From assembly GCF_900096965.1 (NCBI RefSeq), contig NZ_FMYM01000002.1, positions 246,439-310,438 of the forward strand: DNA of 64,000 nt. The letters run 5' to 3'. Of this stretch, positions 19,348 to 28,964 are shown one piece after another. Source of the DNA: Shouchella lonarensis. GTDB lineage: Bacteria; Bacillota; Bacilli; Bacillales; Bacillaceae_D. The translations under genes were made by a program, and so were the position numbers. The notes beneath the pieces are model-generated. The model worked only from the letters and a program-made list of their open reading frames with translations, was not told the origin of the DNA and did not search any database. Every line of letters begins with the position of its first letter. Position 1 is the stretch's first letter.

Positions 19348-19688
19348 AACTGCTCATACGTTTCTGTTTAAATGTGCTCATTTTGTTTTTGTTGGGACAG
19401 TTTCTTGAAGGTTTTTATTTAGCGAATATCGGTGCGGCGGTGTTGGCGAGTATTGTTTTAACGGTATTGAATTGGACAGTGAGGCCGGTCTTAGCTTTTT
19501 TTGCTTGGCCAGTGACATTGCTTACACTCGGTTTGTTCTCCTTTGTTATTAGTGCGGTGACATTGTTGCTTGCTGCTTTTCTAATGGGAGACTTGTTTAT
19601 CATTTCAAGCTTTTGGGTCGCGCTCTTATGTGCAGTCATTTTAGCGATTGTACAGGCGTTAGTTATTCGACCGTTAACAAAAAAATAA
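19341..19688 (+). CDS. yvlD: YvlD-family membrane protein (DUF360)
   Basis: The 115-residue protein has four hydrophobic segments and the family pattern NWTVRPVLAFFAWPVTLLTLG (a conserved R-P in the second helix). Function is not known; it is part of the SigW-controlled yvl group. Its ATG overlaps the yvlC stop. Confidence 0.88.
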   Translation: MVKLLIRFCLNVLILFLLGQFLEGFYLANIGAAVLASIVLTVLNWTVRPVLAFFAWPVTLLTLGLFSFVISAVTLLLAAFLMGDLFIISSFWVALLCAVILAIVQALVIRPLTKK

Positions 19689-19697
19689 ATGTTTTAA

Positions 19698-19735
19698 GCC
19701 AGAGATCGGTCTATCGTGCCGATTTCTGGCATTTT
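19698..19735 (+). terminator. Terminator after yvlD
   Basis: A 12-bp stem (19698-19709 with 19719-19730, one G-U), then ATTTTT. Confidence 0.85.
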
Positions 19736-19859
19736 TGTGTGGACAAGTTTTTTACGTGTTTCGTTGTGAATCGTGCTACAATAAGTGTAAGCGAATGGAT
19801 ATTGTGGCAGAGGGAAGTCTTGTAAGAACGGTTGTATTTGTAGAAAGGGTGGCAAGTGG

Positions 19860-20807
19860 ATGTCGAAAGTAACGGCCAATGATTTAATTGAACGGTTTGA
19901 ATGGGAACTACTCGCTGGAGAGGAAGGCATTTATCGTCCAATTACAACGAGTGATATTTCTCGCCCGGGTATTGAAATGGCGGGTTTCTTTACATATTAT
20001 CCAGCAAAGCGCCTGCAGTTAATTGGACGCACAGAGTGGTCTTTTTTTCAATCGTTGTCAGACCAAGAAAAAAAAGCACGGATGACGAAGCTATGTACAT
20101 ATGACACACCAGGCATTATTTTGTCGCGTGGTTTAGAGGCACCGAAACAGTTACTTGAAGCGGCAGAAAAGCGTGGGGTGCCGGTACTTCGGTCTCAATC
20201 AACGACAACACAATTAAGTAGTCGGCTGACGAATTTTTTAGAAAGTGCGCTTGCGCCGGTGACGGCTGTGCACGGTGTGCTTGTTGATATTTATGGGATT
20301 GGTGTCCTCATTACGGGTGGGAGTGGCGTCGGAAAAAGTGAAACGGCGCTTGACCTTGTGAGACGGGGGCACCGGCTTGTTGCAGACGATTCTGTTGAAA
20401 TTCGCCAACATAATGAAGATACGCTCGTTGGTTCCCCACCACCGCTGTTGCAACACTTACTTGAAATTCGTGGGCTCGGCATTATCAATGTTATGACATT
20501 ATTCGGAGCCGGTGCGGTTCGCTTACATAAACGCATTAGTTTATGTATTGATTTAGAAATATGGGAGCAAGGAAAAGCGTATGACCGATTGGGCTTAGAA
20601 GAAGAGAAAAAGAAAATTTTTGACACAGAAATTACGAAAATGACAGTGCCAGTACGTCCAGGGCGAAACTTAGCAGTCATTATCGAGGTGGCTGCGATGA
20701 ATTTCCGTTTGAAGCGGCTTGGTTTTAATGCAGCACAAGATTTTTCTGAACGATTGTCACAAGTCATTGAAAAAGGAGATGAGGATCATGATAGAGGAAC
20801 AAATTGA
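19860..20807 (+). CDS. hprK: HPr kinase/phosphorylase
   Basis: HprK phosphorylates HPr on Ser46 when glycolytic intermediates are high, generating the CcpA co-repressor for carbon catabolite repression; it also reverses the reaction. The 315-residue protein has the P-loop GGSGVGKSE (about 154-162), the conserved [14 protein letters not shown] region just before it, and the signature [11 protein letters not shown] (about 202-212). It is the first gene of hprK-lgt-ppaX-yvoF; a TACAAT -10 at 19777-19782 lacks a good -35. It matters locally because cre-like boxes precede glpF and glpD in this window. Confidence 0.97.
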   Translation: MSKVTANDLIERFEWELLAGEEGIYRPITTSDISRPGIEMAGFFTYYPAKRLQLIGRTEWSFFQSLSDQEKKARMTKLCTYDTPGIILSRGLEAPKQLLEAAEKRGVPVLRSQSTTTQLSSRLTNFLESALAPVTAVHGVLVDIYGIGVLITGGSGVGKSETALDLVRRGHRLVADDSVEIRQHNEDTLVGSPPPLLQHLLEIRGLGIINVMTLFGAGAVRLHKRISLCIDLEIWEQGKAYDRLGLEEEKKKIFDTEITKMTVPVRPGRNLAVIIEVAAMNFRLKRLGFNAAQDFSERLSQVIEKGDEDHDRGTN

Positions 20808-21603
20808 ACCACTTGACCGGGTGTTTATCCAACTTGGTCCTGTCGCGATTTATTGGTATGCCGTGCTCATTATGCTTGGTGTCATTGTTGGGTATTGGAT
20901 GGCGAAAAGAGAGTCAGTAAAGCGGGGGCTTCCAAAAGATACCTTTGCGGATTTACTTGTTTGGGCATTACCAATTTCAATTATTTCCGCACGTGCGTAT
21001 TACGTTATTTTCCGCTGGGAACAGTTTGCTGACAATCCAGTGAGTGTGTTTTACTTGCGAGAAGGCGGGATTGCGATCCATGGGGCAATCATTGGTGCGG
21101 TGTTGACGACGATGATATTTGCTAAAAAACGGGGACTGCCATTCTGGAAAATTCTTGATGTCGCGGCGCCAAGTTTATTGATCGGACAAGCAATTGGACG
21201 TTGGGGCAATTTTATGAACCAAGAAGTGTACGGGGGACCGGTTGCACGATCATTTTTAGAAGGGTTATGGTTACCGGATTGGTTAATCAACCAAATGTAT
21301 ATTCACGGCACATACTATCATCCGACATTTTTATATGAGTCGTTATGGAACTTGGTCGGTGTGGCATTTATTTTATGGTTACGTCGCGTGAATTTACGGC
21401 AAGGTGAGCTATTCTTCACGTATGTCATTTGGTATTCAATCGGCCGCTTTTTTATCGAGGGCATACGGGAGGATTACCTCTTAATCGGAGAAACGTTGAA
21501 AACTGCACAGTTGATGTCTGTGGTGCTTATTATTTGTGCACTTGTGCTATGGATTTACCGTCGTGTACGCGTGGTGCCACCACGTTACCAGGAAAATGAT
21601 TGA
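20788..21603 (+). CDS. lgt: Prolipoprotein diacylglyceryl transferase
   Basis: Lgt attaches diacylglycerol to the lipobox Cys of prolipoproteins in the membrane. The 271-residue protein has about seven hydrophobic segments, the Lgt signature [14 protein letters not shown] and the conserved HPTFLYES. Start ATG 20788 follows AAAGGAGATGAGG inside hprK, so the genes overlap by 20 bp and are probably coupled. Substrates in this window include the lipoproteins at 1-357, CccB and 22802-23434. Confidence 0.96.
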   Translation: MIEEQIEPLDRVFIQLGPVAIYWYAVLIMLGVIVGYWMAKRESVKRGLPKDTFADLLVWALPISIISARAYYVIFRWEQFADNPVSVFYLREGGIAIHGAIIGAVLTTMIFAKKRGLPFWKILDVAAPSLLIGQAIGRWGNFMNQEVYGGPVARSFLEGLWLPDWLINQMYIHGTYYHPTFLYESLWNLVGVAFILWLRRVNLRQGELFFTYVIWYSIGRFFIEGIREDYLLIGETLKTAQLMSVVLIICALVLWIYRRVRVVPPRYQEND

Positions 21604-21625
21604 TAAATAGAGAGGATGTATAGTT

Positions 21626-22273
21626 GTGACGATGGATACATTGTTATTTGATCTAGACGGCACATTGATTGACACGAACGAGTTGATCATTCAGTCGTTT
21701 TTGCATACATTAGAGTCGGAATACCCGGGTGTGTATACGCGAGAATCGGTACTTTCGTTCATTGGTCCGCCGTTGTATGAGACGTTTTTAACTATTGATC
21801 GTGAAAAAGCGGATGCGTTGGTTGCGCGTTACCGCGCCCATAATCACGCATTGCATGACGAACTTGTCGGTGATTATCCTGGAGTATATGAAGGGTTAAA
21901 GAATCTCCACGAACAAGGTTATAAAATGGCGATTGTTACAACAAAGATACGGAAAACAGCGTTGATGGGGCTCGAGTTAAAAGGCATGTTACCGTTTTTT
22001 GATGTTGTTGTCGGCTTAGACGATGTGACGCATGCGAAGCCACACCCAGAACCTATCGAATTAGCGCTGGAAAAACTTGGTGCGAGCAAAGAGCGAGCGA
22101 TCATGGTGGGCGATAATTCACATGACATCGAAGCTGGTCACCGGGCTGGGGTGAAAACGGCAGCTGTCGGTTGGGCAATAAAGGGCGAGGCGTATTTGCG
22201 TTCGTTTGAACCGACGTATGTGTTAAAAACAATGGACGATTTACTAGAGATCGTCGGAGCAAACCGTGAGTAG
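21626..22273 (+). CDS. ppaX: Pyrophosphatase PpaX (HAD family)
   Basis: PpaX hydrolyses the pyrophosphate released when HprK/P dephosphorylates P-Ser-HPr. The 215-residue HAD protein has motif I DLDGTLIDTN (about 7-16), motif II Thr in VTTK (about 105) and motif III GDNSHDIEAG (about 157-166). Size and its place after hprK-lgt match B. subtilis PpaX. GTG 21626 is 10 nt after AGAGG. Overlaps yvoF by 8 bp. Confidence 0.92.
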   Translation: MTMDTLLFDLDGTLIDTNELIIQSFLHTLESEYPGVYTRESVLSFIGPPLYETFLTIDREKADALVARYRAHNHALHDELVGDYPGVYEGLKNLHEQGYKMAIVTTKIRKTALMGLELKGMLPFFDVVVGLDDVTHAKPHPEPIELALEKLGASKERAIMVGDNSHDIEAGHRAGVKTAAVGWAIKGEAYLRSFEPTYVLKTMDDLLEIVGANRE

Positions 22274-22757
22274 AAAAACAACGCGCTATCCGGTCGAGAA
22301 GACAAACAGTCTTTGGCAGCTTTATCGGACGGTGTCTTTTTGGAAAGTGGCGAAAGTGTTTATGGTGACCCAACTTGCAAGGTTTACGCCTTCTTTTCGT
22401 TTAAAAAATTGGCTATATCGGACGTTTTTACGAATGGAAATTGGTGAAACGACAGCGATTGCGTTGATGGTCATGATGGATGTGATGTTTCCTGAGCGAA
22501 TTAAAATTGGTCGCAATACAATTATTGGTTACAATACGACGATTTTGGCGCATGAGTATTTGATTTCCGAATACAGGCTCGGTGATGTGATCATCGGCGA
22601 TGAGGTCATGATTGGCGCGAATTGTACCATCTTACCGGGTGTGACGATTGGAGATGGGGCGATTGTTGCAGCGGGCACAGTTGTTCATAAAGATGTAGCA
22701 GCAAACACGTTTGTGGCAGGGAATCCAATGCAAGTGGTGAAGGACGCGCGAGAATAA
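22266..22757 (+). CDS. yvoF: Hexapeptide-repeat acetyltransferase YvoF
   Basis: The 163-residue protein has the left-handed beta-helix repeat pattern from about residue 78 (IKIGRNTIIGYNTTIL... VTIGDGAIVAAGTVV) and ends with AGNPMQVV, as in CysE/LacA/NodL-type acyltransferases. The acceptor is unknown. The GTG start overlaps the end of ppaX. It is the last gene before a strong terminator. Confidence 0.88.
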   Translation: MSRKTTRYPVEKTNSLWQLYRTVSFWKVAKVFMVTQLARFTPSFRLKNWLYRTFLRMEIGETTAIALMVMMDVMFPERIKIGRNTIIGYNTTILAHEYLISEYRLGDVIIGDEVMIGANCTILPGVTIGDGAIVAAGTVVHKDVAANTFVAGNPMQVVKDARE

Positions 22758-22762
22758 CAGGA

Positions 22763-22796
22763 GGGACAAGACGATCATGCGTCTTGTCCCTTTTTT
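22763..22796 (+). terminator. Terminator of the hprK operon
   Basis: An 11-bp perfect stem (22763-22773 with 22780-22790), then six T. Confidence 0.92.
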
Positions 22797-22801
22797 CAAT
22801 G

Positions 22802-23434
22802 CTAAAATGAAATGGTCACATCAATACTGTCACCGATAGATGTCATATTTTCGTCTTTTGGATCTTCTACGAGGATACGGATGGACGTAACTTCGCTTGG
22901 ATTAGATGACTTGAGCAAATAGCGCAGTGAGCCATCTTTTTTCACAGCGCCGATAAATTCCGCGTCAATGTGGTCGCTAGCAAGCATATCAGTTTCTAAT
23001 TGTTCGCCGGTATCGGTTGTAATCTTTGCTTGACTAATGAAAAATTGGATCGTTTCTTCAGAGGTATTTTCTGTTTCAACGTCAATTTGGATCACACCGG
23101 TCGGTTCAAAATCATACATGTCTGCCATTTCTTCAGGCCATTCCAAAACTTCACTGACAGTCACTTGCGAGAAGTTCAGTTTTACCGGTCCAGTTTCAAT
23201 CGCATCTGTTGTATCATTACGTGCAAGCAGGCGAATGGTGCCGTCCTCATTTGTATCACCGACTTGTTGTTCCCATTTGTCAGCGGTTTCTTTCGCTGCA
23301 TCTTTACTTTCGGATTTTTCCTCTTGCTTGTTTTCTTCTGGCTCTGCGTCGGTTGGTTTGTCTCCACCACAAGCTGCAAGTGAAAGTGTACTTGCAATGC
23401 TTATTGAGAGTAGAGTGAGTGCATGTTTTTTCAT
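22802..23434 (-). CDS. Putative lipoprotein with DUF4352-like C-terminal domain
   Basis: The 210-residue product has a lipoprotein signal (SLAAC, Cys about 22), an acidic Glu/Lys/Asp-rich linker (about 23-60) and a C-terminal region (about 75-210) with alternating strands and the pattern VTVEN-like DVETENTSEETIQF, which resembles the Ig-like DUF4352 group. That match is by eye only. Function unknown. A TATAAT lies upstream on this strand near 23473; the -35 is weak. It is convergent with yvoF and divergent from glcB, and marks the point where gene order leaves the B. subtilis hprK region. Confidence 0.8.
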   Translation of the reverse strand: MKKHALTLLSISIASTLSLAACGGDKPTDAEPEENKQEEKSESKDAAKETADKWEQQVGDTNEDGTIRLLARNDTTDAIETGPVKLNFSQVTVSEVLEWPEEMADMYDFEPTGVIQIDVETENTSEETIQFFISQAKITTDTGEQLETDMLASDHIDAEFIGAVKKDGSLRYLLKSSNPSEVTSIRILVEDPKDENMTSIGDSIDVTISF

Positions 23435-23522
23435 TGCCGCAAACCTCCTTAAACAAGTTGTTTAAATTATAACTGAAAGCAGGTGGAAAAGAAAGGGTTT
23501 TCGTAAGATTGTATAACACCTA

Positions 23523-23551
23523 TTGCCCGATTCAATCTGTTATATTACAAT
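23523..23551 (+). promoter_or_regulatory. Probable promoter of glcB
   Basis: TTGCCC (23523-23528), 17-bp spacer, TACAAT (23546-23551). Confidence 0.5.
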
Positions 23552-23615
23552 AAGAAAGAGTGCGATGAGAGTTTTGTAGTCTTTGTAGTGATAAGATGAA
23601 GGGAGAGAGGAAGAA

Positions 23616-25790
23616 ATGGCAGCTTATCAACAAGTAGGTCATTTACAGATTGATCCAGCGTTGTACGAATTTTTAGAGCGAGAAGTATTACCGGAATCGG
23701 GTGTGGAACCTGTTCATTTTTGGACGGAATTATCGGCAATCATTGCGGACTTCACCCCACTAAACGAAAATTTGTTAGTAGAAAGAGATGCAATGCAAAG
23801 AAAAATTGATGACTGGCACGAGCAACATGAGGTGACGGAAAAGGAAGATTACAAGCGATATTTACAAAAAATTGGCTATTTGGAGCCGGCAGTTGCCCCT
23901 TTTCAAATCGGGACGAAAAATGTAGACGAAGAGATTGCCATGCTTGCGGGACCGCAGTTGGTCGTGCCCATTGACAATGCCCGCTTTGCCATCAATGCTG
24001 CGAATGCGCGTTGGGGCAGTTTATACGATGCGCTATATGGCACGGACGTCATTGCGGAGGAAGAAGGCACAGCCCGGACAGGTGTTTACAATGTAAAACG
24101 TGGGGAAAAGGTCATCGCATATGCGAAGAAGTTTTTAGACGATACGTTCCCTTTATGTGAGCGTTCGCACACCGATGTCGTCTCTTACGAAATTTCCGAC
24201 CAATCATTGGTGATGACTCTCGCAGATGGAAAGAAAACGACATTAAAAGATTCGTTGCAATGGCGTGGCTTCCAAGGAGATTCTGCTTCTCCAACGGCGC
24301 TGTTATTGCAACACAACGGTCTACATGTAGAAATACAAATAGATCGCACGGCGAACATTGGCAAAAATGACCGAGCAGGGGTGCAAGATGTATATATGGA
24401 GTCGGCATTAACGGCAATCATGGATTGTGAGGACTCGGTCGCAGCCGTTGATACAGCGGATAAAGTCGGTGTATACCGCAACTGGCTTGGTTTAATGAAA
24501 GGGACGCTTGAAGCAACATTTACAAAGAATGGGAAAGAAGTGACGAGAACATTAAATGAAGACCGCACGTATAAAGGTGTTGATGGGAAAACGCTGACGC
24601 TTTCAGGTCGATCGCTCATGCTCATTCGTCACGTCGGACATTTAATGAAGACAGACGCAGTGCTAGACGGGGACGGGCAACCGATTCCTGAAGGGATATT
24701 AGACGCAGTCGTCACTAGCTTAATCGCTAAACATGATGTGAGGTCTCGTTACAATTCTAAAAAAGGTTCTATGTATGTCGTGAAACCGAAAATGCATGGC
24801 TCAAAAGAAGTGGCGTTTACGAACACGCTGTTTAATCGAGTAGAAGATATGCTTGACTTGCCCCGGTATACGCTAAAAGTTGGCGTGATGGATGAAGAAC
24901 GCCGCACGACATTGAATTTACAAGCGTGTATTAGGGAAGTGAAAGACCGGATCGTCTTTATTAATACAGGCTTCCTTGACCGTACAGGTGATGAGATTCA
25001 TACCTCACTTGTTGCAGGGCCAATGCGACGCAAGCAAGAAATGAAGCAGGCGCCATGGTTATTACAATACGAACAGGCGAATGTACAAGCCGGCTTACAA
25101 ACTGGTTTCCAAGGAAAAGCGCAAATTGGAAAAGGGATGTGGGCGATGCCTGATTTAATGGCAGAAATGATTGTGCAAAAAGGCGCACAACTACGAGCTG
25201 GCGCATCCACGGCGTGGGTGCCATCACCGACAGCAGCAACGTTACATGTGCTCCATTATCATGAGATTGACGTGCGTGATGTACAGCAGAAGATGATTGC
25301 TGCTGGTGTTGATGCAGCCAATGATCAATTGCTAGAGATACCAATCGTTACTACACCGGCATGGACAGATGAGGAGATTCAAGCAGAGATTGATAACAAC
25401 GTCCAAAGTATCCTCGGTTATGTCGTGCGTTGGATTGATCAAGGAATTGGCTGTTCCAAAGTGCCCGATTTGCATCAAGTCGCATTAATGGAAGACCGCG
25501 CGACGCTGCGCATTTCAAGCCAACATTTAGCGAATTGGTTGTATCACCGTATTTGCACGCGCGAGCAAGTTATGGCTTCGTTAAAGAAAATGGCTGTAGT
25601 TGTTGATAAACAAAACGAAGGAGATCCCGTGTATGAGCCAATGAGCGCCGATTTCGGGCAGTCGATTGCTTTTCAAGCAGCGTGCGATTTAATCTTTAAA
25701 GGACGCGCGCAACCGAATGGTTATACGGAGCCGATTTTGCATGAACGGCGCCGGCAAGCGAAAGCGAGGCAGTTTGTGAAGGCAAAGTAG
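23616..25790 (+). CDS. glcB: Malate synthase G
   Basis: This enzyme condenses glyoxylate with acetyl-CoA to malate. At 724 residues it has the length of the monomeric G isoform rather than the shorter A form. Recognisable stretches are [19 protein letters not shown] (about 263-281) and [18 protein letters not shown] (about 448-465), both conserved in isoform G. Shine-Dalgarno GGGAGAGAGG precedes the ATG. It is convergent with aceA, together giving a complete glyoxylate bypass for growth on acetate or fatty acids. Many Bacilli lack this shunt or have the A isoform. Confidence 0.96.
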   Translation: MAAYQQVGHLQIDPALYEFLEREVLPESGVEPVHFWTELSAIIADFTPLNENLLVERDAMQRKIDDWHEQHEVTEKEDYKRYLQKIGYLEPAVAPFQIGTKNVDEEIAMLAGPQLVVPIDNARFAINAANARWGSLYDALYGTDVIAEEEGTARTGVYNVKRGEKVIAYAKKFLDDTFPLCERSHTDVVSYEISDQSLVMTLADGKKTTLKDSLQWRGFQGDSASPTALLLQHNGLHVEIQIDRTANIGKNDRAGVQDVYMESALTAIMDCEDSVAAVDTADKVGVYRNWLGLMKGTLEATFTKNGKEVTRTLNEDRTYKGVDGKTLTLSGRSLMLIRHVGHLMKTDAVLDGDGQPIPEGILDAVVTSLIAKHDVRSRYNSKKGSMYVVKPKMHGSKEVAFTNTLFNRVEDMLDLPRYTLKVGVMDEERRTTLNLQACIREVKDRIVFINTGFLDRTGDEIHTSLVAGPMRRKQEMKQAPWLLQYEQANVQAGLQTGFQGKAQIGKGMWAMPDLMAEMIVQKGAQLRAGASTAWVPSPTAATLHVLHYHEIDVRDVQQKMIAAGVDAANDQLLEIPIVTTPAWTDEEIQAEIDNNVQSILGYVVRWIDQGIGCSKVPDLHQVALMEDRATLRISSQHLANWLYHRICTREQVMASLKKMAVVVDKQNEGDPVYEPMSADFGQSIAFQAACDLIFKGRAQPNGYTEPILHERRRQAKARQFVKAK

Positions 25791-25865
25791 GAAGTGACGT
25801 GCTCTTAATAGAGTGTTTAAGCAATCCCAAGATTATAGCTGAAATCGTCCAATGATAAATTCAAA

Positions 25866-25900
25866 GAACCCGGTCGGGAAATTCCCCACCGGGTCTTGTT
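25866..25900. terminator. Hairpin between convergent glcB and aceA
   Basis: ACCCGGT (25868-25874) pairs with ACCGGGT (25888-25894) around an inner GGGA/TTCCC stem. Each side is moderately T-rich, so it could serve both genes. Confidence 0.65.
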
Positions 25901-25909
25901 GTATGTCAC

Positions 25910-27196
25910 TCACACCTTCGTAAACTGCTCCGTCTCTGTCGAACCGCTCATCGCTGTTGTCGAAGACTTTCCACCGGACACTACATCTACAACTTTATCA
26001 AAGTAACCAGTACCGACTTCGCGCTGGTGGCGTGTCGCTGTATAACCATTCACTTCATTATCAAACTCTGCTTGTTGTAACTCTGAGTAGGCGCCCATGC
26101 CGCGTTTGCCGTAACCGCGTGCGAGTTCAAACATGCTGTGGTTGAGGGCGTGGAAGCCAGCGAGTGTCACAAACTGGAATTTATATCCCATCGCACCGAG
26201 CTTTTCTTGGAATGTTTCGATCTCAGCATCACTTAATTTTGCTTTCCAGTTGAATGAAGGCGAGCAGTTATAAGCAAGCAGCTTGCCCGGGAATTTCGCA
26301 TGGATTGCATCAGCAAATGCTTGTGCTTCTTCCAAGTTCGGTTCAGATGTTTCACACCAAATAAGGTCCGCGTATGGGGCGTAAGCAAGGCCGCGGGCAA
26401 TCGCTTGGTCAAGCCCAGCATTTGTCCGGAAAAACCCTTCTTCCGTACGTTCGCCGCTTGCGATAAACGGATGATCAGCTGGATCAACATCGCTTGTGAG
26501 AAGATCAGCAGCGTTTGCATCGGTCCGGGCGATTAAGATCGTCGGAACACCTAAGACGTCTGCGGCTAAGCGGGCAGAAATTAAGTTTTGCACCGCGGTG
26601 CGCGTTGGAATTAATACTTTTCCGCCTAAGTGACCACATTTTTTCTCAGAAGCAAGCTGGTCTTCAAAGTGCACGCCAGCTGCTCCAGCTTCAATCATGC
26701 CTTTCATCAACTCAAAGACATTTAACTTCCCACCGAACCCAGCTTCTGCGTCAGCGACAATCGGTGCAAACCAATGATGGTCGGTATTTCCCTCGGCATG
26801 TTCGATTTGATCGGCGCGCTGTAACGCTTGATTAATGCGTTTGACGACGTGCGGGACGCTGTTGGCTGGATACAAACTTTGGTCAGGGTACATGTTGCCG
26901 GATAAATTGGCATCGGCGGCAACTTGCCAACCACTTAAATAAATCGCTTTCAACCCAGCCTTGACTTGTTGGACCGCTTGGTTACCAGTCAATGCACCGA
27001 GCGCACGGACAAATGGATCTTCATGCATTAACTTCCATAAACGGTCTGCACCTAATTGTGCTAATGTGTACTCGATTTTAACGGAGCCGCGTAGTGCGAG
27101 CACATCTTTTGCTGAGTACGGGCGCTCAATGCCTTTCCAACGGGCATCATTTGCCCAAAATGCTTCTAAAGTTGTGGCTGCTACTGCGTTTGTCAT
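25910..27196 (-). CDS. aceA: Isocitrate lyase
   Basis: AceA splits isocitrate into succinate and glyoxylate. The 428-residue protein carries the active-site signature KKCGHLGGK (about 185-193), preceded by GVHFEDQ, and the conserved NCSPSFNWK (about 313-321). Shine-Dalgarno AGGGAGAGATG precedes the ATG. It is transcribed toward glcB. Its promoter overlaps a small palindrome that may be an operator. Confidence 0.97.
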   Translation of the reverse strand: MTNAVAATTLEAFWANDARWKGIERPYSAKDVLALRGSVKIEYTLAQLGADRLWKLMHEDPFVRALGALTGNQAVQQVKAGLKAIYLSGWQVAADANLSGNMYPDQSLYPANSVPHVVKRINQALQRADQIEHAEGNTDHHWFAPIVADAEAGFGGKLNVFELMKGMIEAGAAGVHFEDQLASEKKCGHLGGKVLIPTRTAVQNLISARLAADVLGVPTILIARTDANAADLLTSDVDPADHPFIASGERTEEGFFRTNAGLDQAIARGLAYAPYADLIWCETSEPNLEEAQAFADAIHAKFPGKLLAYNCSPSFNWKAKLSDAEIETFQEKLGAMGYKFQFVTLAGFHALNHSMFELARGYGKRGMGAYSELQQAEFDNEVNGYTATRHQREVGTGYFDKVVDVVSGGKSSTTAMSGSTETEQFTKV

Positions 27197-27250
27197 TCAT
27201 CATCTCTCCCTTGAGCATCTGTTATAATACAAAATTATATTTCTAACTCT

Positions 27251-27279
27251 ATACTATTACAGTATAAATGAATGGTCAA
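27251..27279 (-). promoter_or_regulatory. Promoter of aceA
   Basis: On the minus strand TTGACC (27274-27279), 17-bp spacer, TAGTAT (27251-27256). A palindrome TATACT-N5-AGTATA (27250-27266) covers the -10. Confidence 0.6.
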
Positions 27280-27348
27280 TCATTTTTTTATTCATGTTGT
27301 ATAAAGACGAATAATGATGGTTATCCACAAAACAATGTTCGTTTTTTA

Positions 27349-27377
27349 TTGACCACGTAGGAAACAATTGTTATACT
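27349..27377 (+). promoter_or_regulatory. Promoter of the pbuG riboswitch transcript
   Basis: TTGACC (27349-27354), 17-bp spacer, TATACT (27372-27377); start near 27384, about 20 nt before the aptamer. Confidence 0.7.
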
Positions 27378-27401
27378 GAAAAAAATGAAGAAAATTGTGT
27401 T

Positions 27402-27477
27402 TCATGGTCGTATAATCGCAGGGATAAGGCCTGCAAGTTTCTACCGAGCTACCGTAAATGGCTTGACTACGACATGA
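27402..27477 (+). ncRNA. Purine (guanine-type) riboswitch aptamer
   Basis: The sequence has the purine aptamer landmarks in order: GTATAATCGC, P2 GCAGG/CCTGC with loop GATAAGG, AAGTTTCTACC, P3 with loop ACCGTAAAT, and TTGACTACG. P1 pairs GTCGTA (27407-27412) with TACGAC (27468-27473). The specificity base in GACTA is C, as in guanine/hypoxanthine riboswitches (T in adenine ones). It controls pbuG. Confidence 0.95.
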
Positions 27478-27542
27478 TGATGGTTCGTCATGTCTGCCTC
27501 AAGTGTTTATTGCTTGAGGTTTATTTCATTTTGGGAGGCAGA
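27471..27542 (+). promoter_or_regulatory. Riboswitch expression platform of pbuG
   Basis: Three competing elements are visible. GACATGA (27471-27477, the 3' side of P1) can pair with TCATGTC (27488-27494). CCTCAAG (27497-27503) pairs with CTTGAGG (27513-27519), followed by TTTATTTCATTTT, a weak terminator. TCTGCCTC (27493-27500) is the exact complement of GAGGCAGA (27535-27542), which includes the pbuG ribosome binding site. Confidence 0.65.
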
Positions 27543-27543
27543 G

Positions 27544-28845
27544 ATGGTGCGTTTTTTTAAATTAGAAGAGAATGGTACAAGTGTACGGAGAGAGGTTCTG
27601 GCCGGTTTCACAACATTTCTCGCGATGGCCTATATTTTATTCGTTAATCCAGAAATTTTAGGAGCGGCCGGAATGGACGTGGGTGCTGTATTTGTTGCGA
27701 CTGCACTTGCAGCTTGCGTCGGATCGCTTATTATGGGGTTACTCGCTAATTATCCGATCGCGCTTGCGCCAGGAATGGGTTTGAATGCATTCTTTGCTTA
27801 TACAGCGGTGATTGGTATGGGCTTGTCGTGGCAAGCGGCCTTGTTTGCGGTGTTTGTTTCAGGTGTTATTTTCGTAGCTATTACATTGTTTAAAATCCGG
27901 GAAAAAATTATTGATGCGATTCCAGAGGAGCTAAAGTATGCCGCTGGAGCGGGGATTGGTTTATTTATTGCGTTTATTGGTTTTAAAAATGCAGGTGTCA
28001 TTGTCAGCAATGAAAGTACATTTGTCGCTTTAGGGAATTTAAGTGAGCCAGGGGCACTATTGTCATTGTTTGGGATTGTCGTGACGATCATCTTGGTTGT
28101 CCGTGGTGTTCGTGGTGCTGTCTTTTATGGGTTGGCGCTCACCGCGGTCGTCGGTGTTGTGACAGGCTTTACCTCGTTTGCTGGTGTTATTGCAACACCG
28201 CCAAGTTTAGCACCGACATTTTTGGCTGCATTTGCCGTCGATTGGCAGGCCGAGGTGTTCACACTACAGATGGTCGGGATTGTCTTAACGTTATTGTTTG
28301 TTGTCTTCTTTGATACGGCCGGAACATTGTTTGCTGTTGCGACGCAAGCCGGGTTTGTAAAAAATAATCGCTTGCCGCGCGCCGGTCGGGCCTTGTTTGC
28401 TGACGCGAGTGCGACAACGATTGGTTCATTGTTTGGTACGTCGACGACAACGGCGTACGTTGAATCGTCATCGGGTGTTGCTGTTGGGGGACGTACCGGT
28501 TTGACAGCGATTGTCGCGGGTTTATTGTTTTTGGTCGCGTTGTTTTTTTCACCGTTGTTAAGTGTCATCACCGCTGAAGTCACTGCACCTGCTTTAATTA
28601 TCGTTGGTGTGATGATGGCGACATCACTACGGTTTATTGACTGGGGGAAGATGGAAGTTGCCATTCCGGTTTTCTTTACAGTTGTGACAATGCCACTCAC
28701 ATATAGCATTGCTACGGGGATTGCCTTAGGCTTTGTGTTATATCCCTTAACGATGGTTGTGAAAGGACGCGGGCGTGAATTACATCCGCTCATGTATGCA
28801 TTATTTGTTGTGTTTATTGTGTATTTAGGTTTCTTACATCATTAA
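27544..28845 (+). CDS. pbuG: Hypoxanthine/guanine permease PbuG
   Basis: The 433-residue protein is an AzgA/NCS2-type purine permease with about 12 hydrophobic segments, conserved GMGLNAFFAY (about 78-87) and SSGVAVGGRTGLTA (about 304-317). It imports hypoxanthine and guanine by proton symport. ATG 27544 lies 5 nt after GGGAGGC. The guanine riboswitch upstream agrees with the substrate: sufficient purine should lower expression. Confidence 0.93.
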   Translation: MVRFFKLEENGTSVRREVLAGFTTFLAMAYILFVNPEILGAAGMDVGAVFVATALAACVGSLIMGLLANYPIALAPGMGLNAFFAYTAVIGMGLSWQAALFAVFVSGVIFVAITLFKIREKIIDAIPEELKYAAGAGIGLFIAFIGFKNAGVIVSNESTFVALGNLSEPGALLSLFGIVVTIILVVRGVRGAVFYGLALTAVVGVVTGFTSFAGVIATPPSLAPTFLAAFAVDWQAEVFTLQMVGIVLTLLFVVFFDTAGTLFAVATQAGFVKNNRLPRAGRALFADASATTIGSLFGTSTTTAYVESSSGVAVGGRTGLTAIVAGLLFLVALFFSPLLSVITAEVTAPALIIVGVMMATSLRFIDWGKMEVAIPVFFTVVTMPLTYSIATGIALGFVLYPLTMVVKGRGRELHPLMYALFVVFIVYLGFLHH

Positions 28846-28929
28846 TGGCATCAAGCCTGTTTTAGGTAATATCAACATCAAGAGTGCCGTTGAGGTTAGA
28901 ATAGTAAATAATTCATTGATACAAATAAG

Positions 28930-28963
28930 AAAACCAGTAGCGGCACGCTACTGGTTTTTTTTC
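28930..28963. terminator. Bidirectional terminator between pbuG and yumC
   Basis: AAAACCAGTAGC (28930-28941) pairs with GCTACTGGTTTT, T run on the plus strand and A run giving a U run on the minus strand. The 84 bp between pbuG and this hairpin hold nothing I recognise. Confidence 0.9.
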
Positions 28964-28964
28964 C

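Noticed and set aside
28125..28793. 222-codon minus-strand frame inside pbuG
   Set aside because: An antisense shadow of a membrane-protein gene, rich in Thr, Asn and Pro with no domain.
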